NCBI GenBank assembly: GCA_016203935.1
Contig: JACQLU010000066.1
Coordinates: forward strand, 1 to 35,337
DNA: 35,337 bases
Direction: 5' to 3'
DNA from: Parcubacteria group bacterium
GTDB taxonomy: Bacteria > Patescibacteriota > JACQLU01
Under the pieces are notes generated by a model that saw only the letters and a list, made by a program, of their open reading frames with translations, was not told the origin of the DNA and ran no database searches. Numbering within the stretch: position 1 is the first letter of the stretch; every line of letters begins with the position of its first letter. Shown here piece after piece: positions 17,271 through 24,868 of the stretch. The translations under genes were made by a program, and so were the position numbers.

Positions 17271-17410
17271 CTAACAACAAATGTATCATTAGGCTACCCG
17301 AACGTCAAAATTATACAAATCAAAATTGAGTCTCTTTTACTTTGGGTTGATTCCCTTTAGAAAGTATGATAAAAAGAAGTGCTCAAAGATGAGCAAGGGG
17401 GGTAAAAACA

Positions 17411-19039
17411 ATGAAAACCACATATCAGTCATTGAGTAACCTTGGTGACAAGGAGTATCGAGCCTTCCTCAAGGGATATGAAAAACTCCCTAAGGGAAAG
17501 AAATGGCCGATCTTCTGCCCAGAGCCAATCGAATCTCGCGAAAAGTGGCTGGTAAGGAGAAATCCGGCAAACCTCTCTCAGGTTGCTTGGGCGTTCCCTT
17601 GCGCTACCGCTCAGGATGTCGATCGAGCGGTGACAAGAGCGATGAAATCACGCCCTGCCCTTTATGGTATGGGATTCGAGGGACGACGCGAAGCTCTTCG
17701 CAAGTTAAAGGCGCTGTTCATTAAGAGGTTCTACACTATTATAGGTGCCATCTGCCTCGAGACTGGTAAAACTTGGCGAGAGGCATTCGGCGAAGGTGCA
17801 GAGTTCCTTCAAGCGCTGGATCAACTACTCGAATTCGACAAGCGAACCACCCACTTCGTCAAGATCCTCAATGACGGTTCCGCCCCGCCCTTCGAGTTGT
17901 CTTATACAGTGCTGCAACCTCTTGGTGGTGTCCTGGTCGTCCTGGCTCCTTTTAACTTTCCGTCCATGCTCCTTGCCTACCATGTGGTGAACAGTCTCTT
18001 CTTGGGTAATCCTACGGTGCTAAAACCTGCGCCCGAGACAGCACTATCTGGCTATCTACTCCATGAGTTGTTGGTCGAGGCAGGATTCCCGCCGGAAGCG
18101 TGTCCCCTCGTGGTAGGGCATGATTCGGTTGTCGGCGAAGCTCTGCTCCACCATCCACTGATTGCCCGTATCATCTTTACCGGCTCTCGCAAAACGGGGC
18201 AGCGAGTGATGGACGTTAATACGCAGCTCATCCGCCGTGGCGTTCCGCGCCTCTTCCCTACACTTGAGATGGGTGGGAAGAATCCGGTCATCATCACTGA
18301 GCATACCGATGTTCGTAAAGCATTACGAATGACAGTCGCGTCTATGCTCGGTGCAACTGCACAAAAGTGTAGTTCCCCTTCGCGAGTGATCCTTGTCGGT
18401 GAAAAAGTAACGAAAGAGGCACAAGATGAACTCGCGATTATTGCGGAAAAGGGACTCCCTCGGAGTGACGGCTCCTATGCGCCAATCATCATTGGTGCTC
18501 CGGAAGCGAAGGACACCTCGCTTGGACCGCTTATCAATGCCACGTCCTTTAAGCGCTACCACAGAGTGCTCGAAGAACTATTGGGTGATTCGTCCCGTGA
18601 ATTCGTCATGTTGGGTACCCTACAAAAAGGTCTTACATTCCTTGAGAACAAATTCTCGGGAACTAAAGGATACTTCGTAAGACCTTGCATAATTTGGGTA
18701 GACCCCAATCACCCACTCAGCTTTATCGAACTCTTCATCCCTCTTCTTTTGGCGCACCAAGCTGTTTCCTTTGAGCAGGCGGTAGCAATAGCTAATGCTC
18801 CTCGCTATGGACTCTCTGCAAGTTTATTCTCAGAGAATAAACAGGAACAGAGGTATTTTCTCGAGAATATTGAGGCGGGTGTCCTCTATATCGAACGACC
18901 AACTACAGGAGCGTGGCCAAAAGACCAAACCTTTAGCGGGTGGAAAGATAGTGGTACTTCCGGAGCCCAAGCCTTTAGTTACGAGTATCTCCTCAACTAT
19001 TCTCGCCCGCAAGTGGTTACCATGAAGCTTCCTCACTGA
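17411..19039 (+). CDS. NAD(P)-dependent aldehyde dehydrogenase, 1-pyrroline-5-carboxylate dehydrogenase-like
   Basis: A 542-residue aldehyde dehydrogenase. The catalytic Cys is C320 in TAQKCSSPSR, the general base is E286 in LEMGGKNP, the Asn that steadies the thiohemiacetal is N182 in PFNFPS, and the cofactor-binding Lys is K205 in LKPAPET. FTGSRKTG at 256-263 is the Rossmann Gly motif. The long N-terminal part and the VLQPLGGVLVVLAPFNFP region are closest to glutamate-semialdehyde (P5C) dehydrogenases of the RocA/PutA type. Substrate assignment is an inference; no proline dehydrogenase is nearby, but glutamate dehydrogenase is encoded at 24869. A good ribosome site (AGGGGGG) precedes the ATG by about 10 bases. 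A strong terminator follows. Confidence 0.9.
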   Translation: MKTTYQSLSNLGDKEYRAFLKGYEKLPKGKKWPIFCPEPIESREKWLVRRNPANLSQVAWAFPCATAQDVDRAVTRAMKSRPALYGMGFEGRREALRKLKALFIKRFYTIIGAICLETGKTWREAFGEGAEFLQALDQLLEFDKRTTHFVKILNDGSAPPFELSYTVLQPLGGVLVVLAPFNFPSMLLAYHVVNSLFLGNPTVLKPAPETALSGYLLHELLVEAGFPPEACPLVVGHDSVVGEALLHHPLIARIIFTGSRKTGQRVMDVNTQLIRRGVPRLFPTLEMGGKNPVIITEHTDVRKALRMTVASMLGATAQKCSSPSRVILVGEKVTKEAQDELAIIAEKGLPRSDGSYAPIIIGAPEAKDTSLGPLINATSFKRYHRVLEELLGDSSREFVMLGTLQKGLTFLENKFSGTKGYFVRPCIIWVDPNHPLSFIELFIPLLLAHQAVSFEQAVAIANAPRYGLSASLFSENKQEQRYFLENIEAGVLYIERPTTGAWPKDQTFSGWKDSGTSGAQAFSYEYLLNYSRPQVVTMKLPH

Positions 19040-19051
19040 TTTGTGCAGGGA

Positions 19052-19080
19052 GAACCCCTCTTCAGACCGAAGAGGGGTTC
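19052..19080 (+). terminator. Strong hairpin after the aldehyde dehydrogenase gene
   Basis: A perfect 12-bp inverted repeat, 19052-19063 with 19069-19080, has a 5-base loop (AGACC). It starts 12 bases after the stop. The following ATAATTG is only weakly T-rich, but stem stability supports termination. Confidence 0.7.
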
Positions 19081-19084
19081 ATAA

Positions 19085-19113
19085 TTGTCAAAATACTTAA
19101 TTTTCGTTACAGT
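19085..19113 (+). promoter_or_regulatory. Putative promoter for the tRNA-Glu locus
   Basis: TTGTCA (19085-19090), a 17-base spacer and TACAGT (19108-19113) match the sigma-70 consensus at five and four positions. The predicted start is about 15 bases before the broken tRNA-Glu. Confidence 0.5.
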
Positions 19114-19133
19114 AAGTGCTGCATTCAACCCAC

Positions 19134-19257
19134 GGCCCTGTCGTCTAACGGTTAGGACGGTGCCCTTTTCCGCCTCATGCCAAAGGCAGATCCGCCTTGG
19201 GCGGAAGAGGCGGATCCACCTCCGGCGGACAAGGCTCATATCCTTTCCCTCTTCTCT
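19134..19257 (+). pseudogene. Broken tRNA-Glu copy with palindromic insertion in the anticodon loop
   Basis: Bases 19134-19168 form the 5' half of a tRNA-Glu: acceptor strand GGCCCTG, a D-arm like that of the intact neighbour, the anticodon 5' stem GTGCC, and loop bases CTTT. A 61-base insert (19169-19229) follows. It has the inverted repeat TCCGCCTC/GAGGCGGA (19169-19176 with 19207-19214) and the inner palindrome TCCGCC-TTG-GGCGGA. After it CAAGGC resumes the tRNA, so the anticodon stem could still close. The rest (19236-19257) has no T-arm or acceptor 3' strand. It is therefore very unlikely to give a working tRNA. Confidence 0.75.
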
Positions 19258-19329
19258 GCCCCTATCGTCTAGCGGTCAGGACGGTGCCCTTTCAAGGCGC
19301 AAACACCGGTTCGACTCCGGTTGGGGGTA
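19258..19329 (+). tRNA. tRNA-Glu (anticodon UUC)
   Basis: A 72-base cloverleaf. The acceptor strands GCCCCTA and TGGGGGT pair with a G1-U72 and one more G-U; the D stem is GTCT/GGAC; the anticodon stem is GTGCC/GGCGC around loop CTTTCAA with anticodon TTC; the T-arm is ACCGG-TTCGACT-CCGGT. The discriminator base is A. CCA is not encoded, so it must be added after transcription. A terminator follows 4 bases later. G1-U72 is less usual than G-C for this tRNA. Confidence 0.92.
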
Positions 19330-19330
19330 A

Positions 19331-19366
19331 AAGAAAAATCACCTTAAGGAAGGTGGTTTTTCTTTT
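19331..19366. terminator. Bidirectional terminator after tRNA-Glu
   Basis: A 12-bp stem (19334-19345 with 19350-19361, one wobble pair) has a 4-base loop and A/T runs on both sides (AAGAAAAA before, TTTTTCTTTT after). It can stop the tRNA transcript on the plus strand and the 95-aa gene (stop at 19384) on the minus strand. Confidence 0.85.
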
Positions 19367-19383
19367 GAGAAATGGTTACTTTC

Positions 19384-19671
19384 TTACATCCCTTTCTCCT
19401 TTTCCTCTAAAAACTTTTCCAGTTGCTCGGCCACTCTGCGGGCTTCGATCCGATCTACCGAATCGCCGGAACGATTGAGTTCCCTTAGATACCTACGTAA
19501 CTCACTGGGTGTCGCCTCCCCTCCCGTCGAGGTAAGTCCCCTGATGCCTCCGATAACAGATTGAATCTCTTGAGGAGAGAGAATATGGATGCGTTTCAAT
19601 ACATGCTCAAGCGGACCTCCTTTTCGAATATCTCTTCTGGTAATGCTGTGACGCCCAAAACGAATAGCCAT
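19384..19671 (-). CDS. Hypothetical small basic protein, 95 aa
   Basis: Not recognised. The 95 residues are mostly charged and helical: an N-terminal RFGRHSITRRDIRKGG, a middle helix HVLKRIHILSPQEIQSVIGG, and a C-terminal amphipathic helix ending in LEKFLEEKEKGM. There is no membrane segment. The coding density and the shared bidirectional terminator 18 bases downstream support it. No Shine-Dalgarno site is visible before the ATG. It is preceded by the hairpin-rich gap after the 145-aa gene. Confidence 0.6.
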   Translation of the reverse strand: MAIRFGRHSITRRDIRKGGPLEHVLKRIHILSPQEIQSVIGGIRGLTSTGGEATPSELRRYLRELNRSGDSVDRIEARRVAEQLEKFLEEKEKGM

Positions 19672-19728
19672 ATCAATACACTAATACACACTAATATTAG
19701 CACCAATAACCACGAAATTGTAGCCATG

Positions 19729-19793
19729 CTCTTTCCAAAAAGAAAGAGGCCAACACAGCCGGGGCATAGCGATATGCGCGCACTGTGCTGGCC
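19729..19793 (-). terminator. Long hairpin with T-rich tail after the 145-aa gene
   Basis: On the minus strand a large hairpin (19793-19748) is built from GGCCA/TGGCC, CACAG/CTGTG and an inner GCATA/TATGC. It is followed by TCTTTCTTTTT. It begins 24 bases after the stop at 19817. A smaller alternative stem, CTCTTTC/GAAAGAG (19729-19735 with 19742-19748), overlaps its tail. Confidence 0.6.
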
Positions 19794-19816
19794 AAATCAC
19801 GGGTTCACATTCCCTC

Positions 19817-20254
19817 CTATAGAATCTCGCTTTCGATCTCGCGCGCCACCCGCCTAAGAAACCGCGTAATCTTAAGAAACTCATCCGTAGCCGCATCGGT
19901 AAGTCTCCTCGTAAGATGAAACTCATACATCTCGTGAAAACGGGTGAGCGTCGCGCTCATCCTATAGAATTCCCGCTGCGCCTCCTTCTCATCGCATGGC
20001 TTTGGAGTTGCACATGCTTCGATGGCACGAAGTACCACAGCGTATGCCCATAAAGCAGTCTTTCCGGGCACCCTCGCCATCTGTGATGCAATCGCAAGAC
20101 TGAAAAACCGATCTACGATCACAAAGAGATGCCACGGAACAATCTCTGGCGTGACCGTTAACTGTGCTACTGCGTCATTAAGAGATTCCGCGAGAGAGTC
20201 TAGTGCTAAGACCAAGGCCTTCTTGCTTTCCACGCCTAATCCATCTCCCATCAT
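19817..20254 (-). CDS. Hypothetical all-helical protein, 145 aa
   Basis: Not recognised. The sequence is helical throughout, with Ala/Leu-rich amphipathic stretches (KKALVLALDSLAESLNDAVAQL, in two parts; RFFSLAIASQMARVPGKTALWAYAVVLRAIEAC; FYRMSATLTRFHEMYEFHLTRRL), and resembles a four-helix-bundle fold. The start at 20254 (MMGDGLGVESKK) is chosen because GGGAGGG lies 4 bases upstream, one of the best ribosome sites in the window; the frame extends to 20293 without such a site. It is divergent from the 150-aa gene at 20421, with the promoter region between them, and followed by a large hairpin. Confidence 0.75.
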   Translation of the reverse strand: MMGDGLGVESKKALVLALDSLAESLNDAVAQLTVTPEIVPWHLFVIVDRFFSLAIASQMARVPGKTALWAYAVVLRAIEACATPKPCDEKEAQREFYRMSATLTRFHEMYEFHLTRRLTDAATDEFLKITRFLRRVAREIESEIL

Positions 20255-20314
20255 CTTTCCCTCCCAACATCCAATCCTATCAGTCGGTGGCACCGAGCGC
20301 TGTGGATAACCACT

Positions 20315-20343
20315 TTGACTACGAAGGTTTAAAGCGATAGAAT
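20315..20343 (+). promoter_or_regulatory. Sigma-70-like promoter for the 150-aa gene
   Basis: TTGACT (20315-20320), a 17-base spacer and TAGAAT (20338-20343) each match the consensus at five of six positions. It is one of the best promoter matches in the window. The leader would run about 70 bases to the ATG at 20421. Confidence 0.65.
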
Positions 20344-20420
20344 GGTTCTAGAAGTGTGTGAGACAAGAGTCGCGGTCAAAACGCGATCTTTCTATTTTCG
20401 GAGAACTACTTTACACTAAC

Positions 20421-20873
20421 ATGTCTTACACCTCCCCCTCTCTCCCTAATTCTCCTGCCCTCCCTGTCTATCGCGAAGGCTTCGCCGAAGGGATGGCGAT
20501 GCATTGCTATCCCTTGGATAGCCTTACTTTCCACCAAGAGAATTATCTCCTTAAGCTCCCCAGTGTTCGCTCGACCCTCTACTTCACCTTCGCGTGCACG
20601 ATCGATGTGAGCCATAACCAAAAAGACGCAGCCAAAGGTCTCTTGGAAGGCAACTACGAGGCGGAACCGCGCATGCTGAAGATCCCGGTTGCGAACCTCG
20701 ACTGGATCGTACTTTCGATTGAAGCCAAAGAATACCCCGACGGCGATCGCAAGGCAAAACCGGTGCGCATCGAACAACACGTCATCATCTACGGCGACAA
20801 GGAGCGTGCGCAGGAAGAGTCTAAGATTCTCAAGCGCTTCTACTCACTTAAGAAAACTGCCGCCGCGTCATAG
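20421..20873 (+). CDS. Hypothetical protein, 150 aa
   Basis: Not recognised. The start at MSYTSPSLPN is preferred over an upstream GTG at 20358, because the added N-terminus is not protein-like and lacks a ribosome site. The middle has alternating strand-like segments (YLLKLPSVRSTLYFTFACTI, MLKIPVANLDWIVLSIEAK, VRIEQHVIIYGDKERAQEE), suggesting a mainly beta fold, and the C-terminus is a charged helix. No membrane helix is predicted. It is a single-gene unit with its own promoter and a strong terminator. Confidence 0.75.
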   Translation: MSYTSPSLPNSPALPVYREGFAEGMAMHCYPLDSLTFHQENYLLKLPSVRSTLYFTFACTIDVSHNQKDAAKGLLEGNYEAEPRMLKIPVANLDWIVLSIEAKEYPDGDRKAKPVRIEQHVIIYGDKERAQEESKILKRFYSLKKTAAAS

Positions 20874-20888
20874 GAGCGGCTCCCTAGG

Positions 20889-20923
20889 AAACAAAAATCC
20901 CGACGTGGTCGGGGTTTTTGTTT
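20889..20923. terminator. Bidirectional terminator between converging genes
   Basis: A 16-bp stem, 20889-20904 with 20908-20923 (one wobble), has loop GTG and an A-run and T-run built into its base. It serves the 150-aa gene on the plus strand and the membrane-protein gene at 20950 on the minus strand. Confidence 0.9.
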
Positions 20924-20949
20924 GAGGAGGGAAAAACGCCATGGAGATG

Positions 20950-21642
20950 CTACGTTTTAGCTCGCGGGGTCAGGAGAAACGCAAACGAACCCACAAACAG
21001 AGCGAAGAGGCCGATGATTGAAATCGTACTAATCGCCAGAAAGGATGCTGATTCAGTAATGACCGAGCGAAGAACCCACGCGATATTAAGAAACCAAAGT
21101 CCCAACACGATGAAGAGCGAAGCAAGCCGTTCTTTGGTCTCATGCTCGATAAGGAAATGGTGCAAAAAGATTGCCGAAGTTACGATAAAAACAATTGAGG
21201 TAAGACCGTTCACCATCAGCATTACGTTCTTATCGTAATAGACGATACTCTCCGCTACATGGGCGAGTGAATCGGCAAAGACGGTGAACGAAGCAATACT
21301 GGTGAGTAACCCTAGTGTGATTACGAGCACGAAGACTACCCTGCCGTGGGCAAGCAACTTAGGAAATCCTACCTGCATCGCGGCGGTTGCAAGCGACGCG
21401 AGCGCAAGCCAAAGAAAAACACTCCCCACGATGAACCCCCACCCACTCACCACCGCCTGATCCGTGAGATGCCCAAGGCCGGTGATGAGAAGATACGTCG
21501 TAAAGAACGAGAAGAAGTAAAAGAACCACCGTGCCACCGGATCGTTTCTTGTCTTAAGCCGCGAAGCAAAACGAAGTGTAGCCGCAAGGCCGATGACCCC
21601 GTCGATCACAAGACTGATTCCCAAGATTGTGAGCGGAACCAT
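20950..21642 (-). CDS. Multi-pass membrane protein, about 7 transmembrane helices, 230 aa
   Basis: Not assigned to a named family. Hydrophobic segments of about 20 residues recur along the whole length, giving six or seven membrane helices, with short loops that include a conserved-looking HLTDQAV and HHFLIEHETKERLA. The layout resembles the 7TM sensor modules found before kinases, but there is no soluble domain. The ATG at 21642 (MVPLTILGISLV) is chosen because GGAAG precedes it; a GTG at 21654 is the alternative. It is divergent from the PAP2 gene and ends at the shared terminator. Confidence 0.8.
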   Translation of the reverse strand: MVPLTILGISLVIDGVIGLAATLRFASRLKTRNDPVARWFFYFFSFFTTYLLITGLGHLTDQAVVSGWGFIVGSVFLWLALASLATAAMQVGFPKLLAHGRVVFVLVITLGLLTSIASFTVFADSLAHVAESIVYYDKNVMLMVNGLTSIVFIVTSAIFLHHFLIEHETKERLASLFIVLGLWFLNIAWVLRSVITESASFLAISTISIIGLFALFVGSFAFLLTPRAKT

Positions 21643-21774
21643 AACTACTTCCACCCCCTTCCCCGGATTGGTATCGGTGTTGTTGTTACGTGATGAAACC
21701 TCTCATTACTGTCACTATAGCATCTTTTTTAGGTAAGGCTAAGGGCATGCTAAGATAAAGAGGATCACTCGCTT

Positions 21775-22476
21775 ATGAAGATAAAACCACTTTCATCGTT
21801 TGGCCGTGCGTCGGTAGTGTGGCGTGTAGGTATTGGTGCCGCTCTCTTTCTCCTTCTCATTACCTTTGCGGTTGTGGTTGCTCCTGAAAATAGCTTTGAC
21901 CATACGCTCACTTCGTGGCTTGGTACTATTCGTACCCCGGCTATCATAGGGATTGCCGGATCGCTCTCTATGCTTTTTGATGGCGTCGTCGCCTTGGTGA
22001 TCGCTATAGCGATAAGTATCGCCGTTTTATTCGTATGGGGTCGGCGGGCAGCGCTCTTTCTCTTCGTAACACTCGCAGGAGGATATCTCGCCGTGGGACT
22101 CACTAAAATTCTCGTTGATCGGCCGCGGCCGCCACTCCCGGTTTTTCTTTTTACCGAACATATTGGGACTGCGAGTTTTCCCTCGGGACATGCGGCCCTT
22201 TCCCTCCTGCTCTTTGGCGCGCTCTGGTGGCTGATACGAACGCGCCTTACGAAAACATCCGCGCGCCTCGTGCTTATTGCGGTGACCATCCTCGTACTCC
22301 TCTTTGGACTCGCGCGCCTCGTGCTTGGCGTCCATTGGGCGAGCGATGTCGTAGGTGGTTATCTTGTTGGTCTGGTGGTACTTTGTAAAGGCATCCTTTG
22401 GTATGAAGGTGAATTAGGAAGAATTCTCTTCCTCTCACCTGCCAAAGCGAAATCTCCGGGGAAAAAGGTCACTTAA
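21775..22476 (+). CDS. PAP2-family membrane phosphatase
   Basis: A 233-residue integral membrane phosphatase with the three PAP2 signatures: K111 to P118 in KILVDRPRP, PSGH at 136-139, and R181 with H187 and D191 in ARLVLGVHWASD. Family members remove phosphate from lipid phosphates such as undecaprenyl pyrophosphate or phosphatidylglycerol phosphate on the outer face. The polyprenyl synthase gene 107 bases downstream makes a lipid-carrier recycling role attractive, but the substrate is not visible in the sequence. About six membrane helices are present. A terminator lies between the two genes, so co-transcription is not assured. Confidence 0.93.
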   Translation: MKIKPLSSFGRASVVWRVGIGAALFLLLITFAVVVAPENSFDHTLTSWLGTIRTPAIIGIAGSLSMLFDGVVALVIAIAISIAVLFVWGRRAALFLFVTLAGGYLAVGLTKILVDRPRPPLPVFLFTEHIGTASFPSGHAALSLLLFGALWWLIRTRLTKTSARLVLIAVTILVLLFGLARLVLGVHWASDVVGGYLVGLVVLCKGILWYEGELGRILFLSPAKAKSPGKKVT

Positions 22477-22504
22477 TATGAAAAAATGAGAACGTTGACT
22501 ATGC

Positions 22505-22530
22505 CCCGGCATTCTCACCGGGACTTTTTG
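22505..22530 (+). terminator. Terminator after the PAP2 gene
   Basis: CCCGG (22505-22509) pairs with CCGGG (22518-22522) around an 8-base loop and is followed by ACTTTTTG. The stem is short but GC-only. Confidence 0.6.
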
Positions 22531-22582
22531 TGTCTTCCTTTTTGGACCAACGAGTGGTAGAGTCTTCTCTACAAAGAACCCT

Positions 22583-23644
22583 ATGTCCATACATTCGCTC
22601 CAAGACTACAAAGAGTATGCAGACGGTGTGCTTACGCGCATCATCCAAAAACGCATACACGCGAGCTCACTCCCAATGGAAAGGCACTTGTGGCGCCGGT
22701 ATGGCGCTTTCTTACTTGCCGGAGGAAAGCGGATTCGCGGCTATCTTGCCTACCTGGGCTTTCAGCTGGCTGGCGGCTCCGACCAAGAGAAAGCCCTGGC
22801 GACGAGCCTGCTTTTAGAGTGCACACACGCTACCATTCTTCTCTTCGATGATATCATTGACCACGACGCCTTGCGCCGCGGAAAGCCGACCGTGCATACC
22901 GCATTTGGGCGCGAGCTCGCGAATGCCCCACTGCTGACCCGGCGTTGGTTTGGCGACTCACAGGCGATGGTGACTGGACTTATTAGCATGACGCTCCCCT
23001 CGCTCATATTGGTCGATGCCGGCTGGGACGAATTTACCCTAAAGAAAGCACTCTCACTCACCGCCACGCTCCTCCATGAGGTGGGTAGTGGCGAAGCGCT
23101 TGATACCGAACTCGCCGTCACCCCATGGCAGAAGGTTCGCTTACATGACATCATGCGTCTCTACGAATGGAAGACCGCGCGCTATAGTGTTGCCCGCCCC
23201 TTGGAGTTCGGTGCTTTGCTCGCCGGCGCACGAGCGGAGTTTCGTAGAAAGCTCTTTCACATAGCCATTCCGGCGGGTATCGCCTTTCAGATCGCGGATG
23301 ATCTTTTGGGAATCTTTGGCGACGCCAAAACGCTCGGTAAACCGATTGGGTCGGACCTTCGCGAAGGGAAACGAACGATTATCACTACCCTTATAGCTTA
23401 CGAAGGATCACATGAATTAAAGCGGGTTTTCCACCGCGTACTGGGTAGATCGTTTCCCCTTTCAAAGATTAGCCATGTACGTACGCTTCTTACCAAAAGC
23501 GACATCTCGAACAAAGCTTACGAGATCGCCCGGCGACTCATTGCCAAAAGTCTTAGGATTCTTGCTACTCTCGAAGGAAAAGATAATGCTGCGAAAAAGG
23601 AACTCTCCCTGCTTTTTCGCCTCTTTCTCACAAGGAAGAATTAG
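22583..23644 (+). CDS. Trans-isoprenyl (polyprenyl) diphosphate synthase
   Basis: Condenses isopentenyl diphosphate onto an allylic primer to build the polyprenyl chain. The 353 residues include AGGKRIRGYL, the first Asp-rich motif LFDDIIDHD (D89, D90, D93), a Lys in the YEWKTARYS motif, and the second Asp-rich motif IADDLLGIFGD (D239, D240), then LGKPIGSDLREGKRT. The second motif has the DDLLG form rather than DDxxD, which occurs in some active members. Chain length cannot be read with certainty. Together with the upstream PAP2 enzyme it fits supply and recycling of a lipid carrier for cell-envelope glycans. Confidence 0.93.
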   Translation: MSIHSLQDYKEYADGVLTRIIQKRIHASSLPMERHLWRRYGAFLLAGGKRIRGYLAYLGFQLAGGSDQEKALATSLLLECTHATILLFDDIIDHDALRRGKPTVHTAFGRELANAPLLTRRWFGDSQAMVTGLISMTLPSLILVDAGWDEFTLKKALSLTATLLHEVGSGEALDTELAVTPWQKVRLHDIMRLYEWKTARYSVARPLEFGALLAGARAEFRRKLFHIAIPAGIAFQIADDLLGIFGDAKTLGKPIGSDLREGKRTIITTLIAYEGSHELKRVFHRVLGRSFPLSKISHVRTLLTKSDISNKAYEIARRLIAKSLRILATLEGKDNAAKKELSLLFRLFLTRKN

Positions 23645-23701
23645 TATCCACCGGAGACGACTATAGTGAAATAAATAACACTGTGGTACACTTAAGCGTG
23701 G

Positions 23702-23707
23702 TATCAT
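23702..23707 (+). promoter_or_regulatory. Putative extended -10 promoter of the Crp-like regulator gene
   Basis: TGGTATCAT provides an extended -10 (TG-N-TATCAT) about 29 bases before the ATG at 23736. No good -35 is seen at 17 bases. The call rests on the -10 alone. Confidence 0.35.
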
Positions 23708-23735
23708 AGTATCAAGCTTTTCTTTTTGTATTTGT

Positions 23736-24446
23736 ATGGAAAATTCCACCACTACCACCACCTTGGATCAACTCAAAAGTATTCCGCTCTTAAAGGGGCT
23801 CTCGCCGGATGTGCTCTCTACCCTCATTCCCCACCTCAACATCAAGACATTCGCCCCTAAAACCGTAATCTATAGTCCGTTTCATTCCTTAAACCGCCTC
23901 TACCTTCTCATCTCGGGTAAAGTGCAGATCTACCAGATCGATTGTGACGGCAAACGGGTTCTCCTCGACCTTCTCATGCCGGGAAGCCTCTTTGGCGCAT
24001 TCATACGCAGCGAGAGCGAGATGATCGAGAGCGACTACGCCGAGGCGATTGAGGAGAGCGAGGTTGGGGAAATTGCCCGTACCACCTTTCTTGATTTAGT
24101 ACATACCTCTTCCGAGCTCACCTCGCGACTCTTTGAACTTACTTTTGAGCAACTCTTAGCCACCCGCGAGCGCGTTAAGGATCTTGCCCTCTGTAATGCC
24201 GAGACGCGCATCGTGAATCAATTGAAACGACTTGCCCGCCACCACGGTACCGCAAACGACCAAGGGGTCGTCATCAATACACGCCTTACCCACAAAGATA
24301 TTGCCCAGATGGTGGGACTCACCCGGGAGATGACTACCAAAGTTTTGGGAAGACTTAACAAGAAAGGATGGATCTCATTCCGCCGCGGTTTTATGGCTCT
24401 TAATAGCAAAGAGATCATCGCTAATGTCCACAGCCATTTAAGTTAA
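23736..24446 (+). CDS. Crp/Fnr-family transcriptional regulator
   Basis: A 236-residue regulator. The N-terminal cyclic-nucleotide-binding-like beta barrel (about 15-125) includes LYLLISGKVQIYQIDCDGKRVLLDLLMPGSLFG. A long dimer helix follows (about 125-160). The C-terminal winged HTH (about 165-235) has LTHKDIAQMVGLTREMTTKVLGRLNKKGWI, close to the Crp recognition helix pattern. The cAMP phosphate-binding Arg-Ser of Crp is not evident, and no Cys cluster for Fe-S is seen, so the signal is unknown. A GTGA-N6-TCAC palindrome lies just downstream over the glutaredoxin promoter and is a likely target. Confidence 0.93.
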   Translation: MENSTTTTTLDQLKSIPLLKGLSPDVLSTLIPHLNIKTFAPKTVIYSPFHSLNRLYLLISGKVQIYQIDCDGKRVLLDLLMPGSLFGAFIRSESEMIESDYAEAIEESEVGEIARTTFLDLVHTSSELTSRLFELTFEQLLATRERVKDLALCNAETRIVNQLKRLARHHGTANDQGVVINTRLTHKDIAQMVGLTREMTTKVLGRLNKKGWISFRRGFMALNSKEIIANVHSHLS

Positions 24447-24454
24447 ACCGAGCC

Positions 24455-24472
24455 AAGTGAGCTAGTTCACTT
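24455..24472. promoter_or_regulatory. Crp-like operator upstream of the glutaredoxin gene
   Basis: AAGTGA-GCTAGT-TCACTT has perfect 6-base half sites with a 6-base spacer, the same core as the Crp site GTGA-N6-TCAC. It overlaps the -35 region of the promoter below and lies 8 bases after the stop of the Crp-like regulator gene. Position over the -35 suggests repression, or activation of class II type; this is an inference. Confidence 0.6.
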
Positions 24473-24499
24473 ACCATTTGGGTAAATTCTTGCTATAAA
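24471..24499 (+). promoter_or_regulatory. Promoter of the glutaredoxin gene
   Basis: TTACCA (24471-24476), a 17-base spacer and TATAAA (24494-24499), preceded by TGC, make an extended -10 promoter. The expected start leaves a leader of about 45 bases. Confidence 0.6.
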
Positions 24500-24549
24500 T
24501 AGTGGTGAAGTGTTACGCTGTTATTTCGCATCTTTAACCAAATACCCCT

Positions 24550-24807
24550 ATGAAAAAAGTGACTATCTACACGACACCGACCTGCACCTACTGCAAGATG
24601 ACCAAGCAGTACTTTAAAGAGCAGGGGGTGGAGTATAACGAGGTTGACGTCTCGGTAAACCCCCAGGCAGCCCAAGAGATGATCCATAAGAGTGGACAGA
24701 TGGGAGTTCCGGTCATCGCTATCGCTGACGCCGACGGCAAGAATGAAGCAATTGTGGTGGGGTTTGATAAGCTGGGTCTCTCCCAAGCCTTAAATATTCC
24801 CCTCTAA
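24550..24807 (+). CDS. Glutaredoxin / NrdH-like redoxin
   Basis: An 85-residue thioredoxin-fold protein. The active site is C12-T-Y-C15 in TTPTCTYCKM. MGVPVI carries the cis-Pro at P54, and the length and the EVDVSVNPQA segment match short glutaredoxins of the NrdH/GrxA-like type. It reduces disulfides or supplies electrons to enzymes such as ribonucleotide reductase; the partner is not in the window. It has its own promoter with a Crp-like operator and its own terminator, so it is a single-gene unit under probable control of the regulator upstream. Confidence 0.95.
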   Translation: MKKVTIYTTPTCTYCKMTKQYFKEQGVEYNEVDVSVNPQAAQEMIHKSGQMGVPVIAIADADGKNEAIVVGFDKLGLSQALNIPL

Positions 24808-24824
24808 CGCTCCCCGAACTATAG

Positions 24825-24851
24825 TCACACCTCTTTAGGGGGTGTGATTTT
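24825..24851 (+). terminator. Terminator after the glutaredoxin gene
   Basis: A 9-bp stem, 24825-24833 with 24839-24847 (one wobble), loop TTTAG, followed by TTTTG. It begins 17 bases after the stop and sits 18 bases before the glutamate dehydrogenase start. Confidence 0.85.
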
Positions 24852-24868
24852 GTCTGCCCCAAAATTCT

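Noticed and set aside
20301-20310. A DnaA-box-like TTATCCACA (minus strand) in a divergent intergenic region
   Set aside because: Only one box was noticed, with no AT-rich unwinding region and no dnaA or dnaN nearby, so it does not support an origin.
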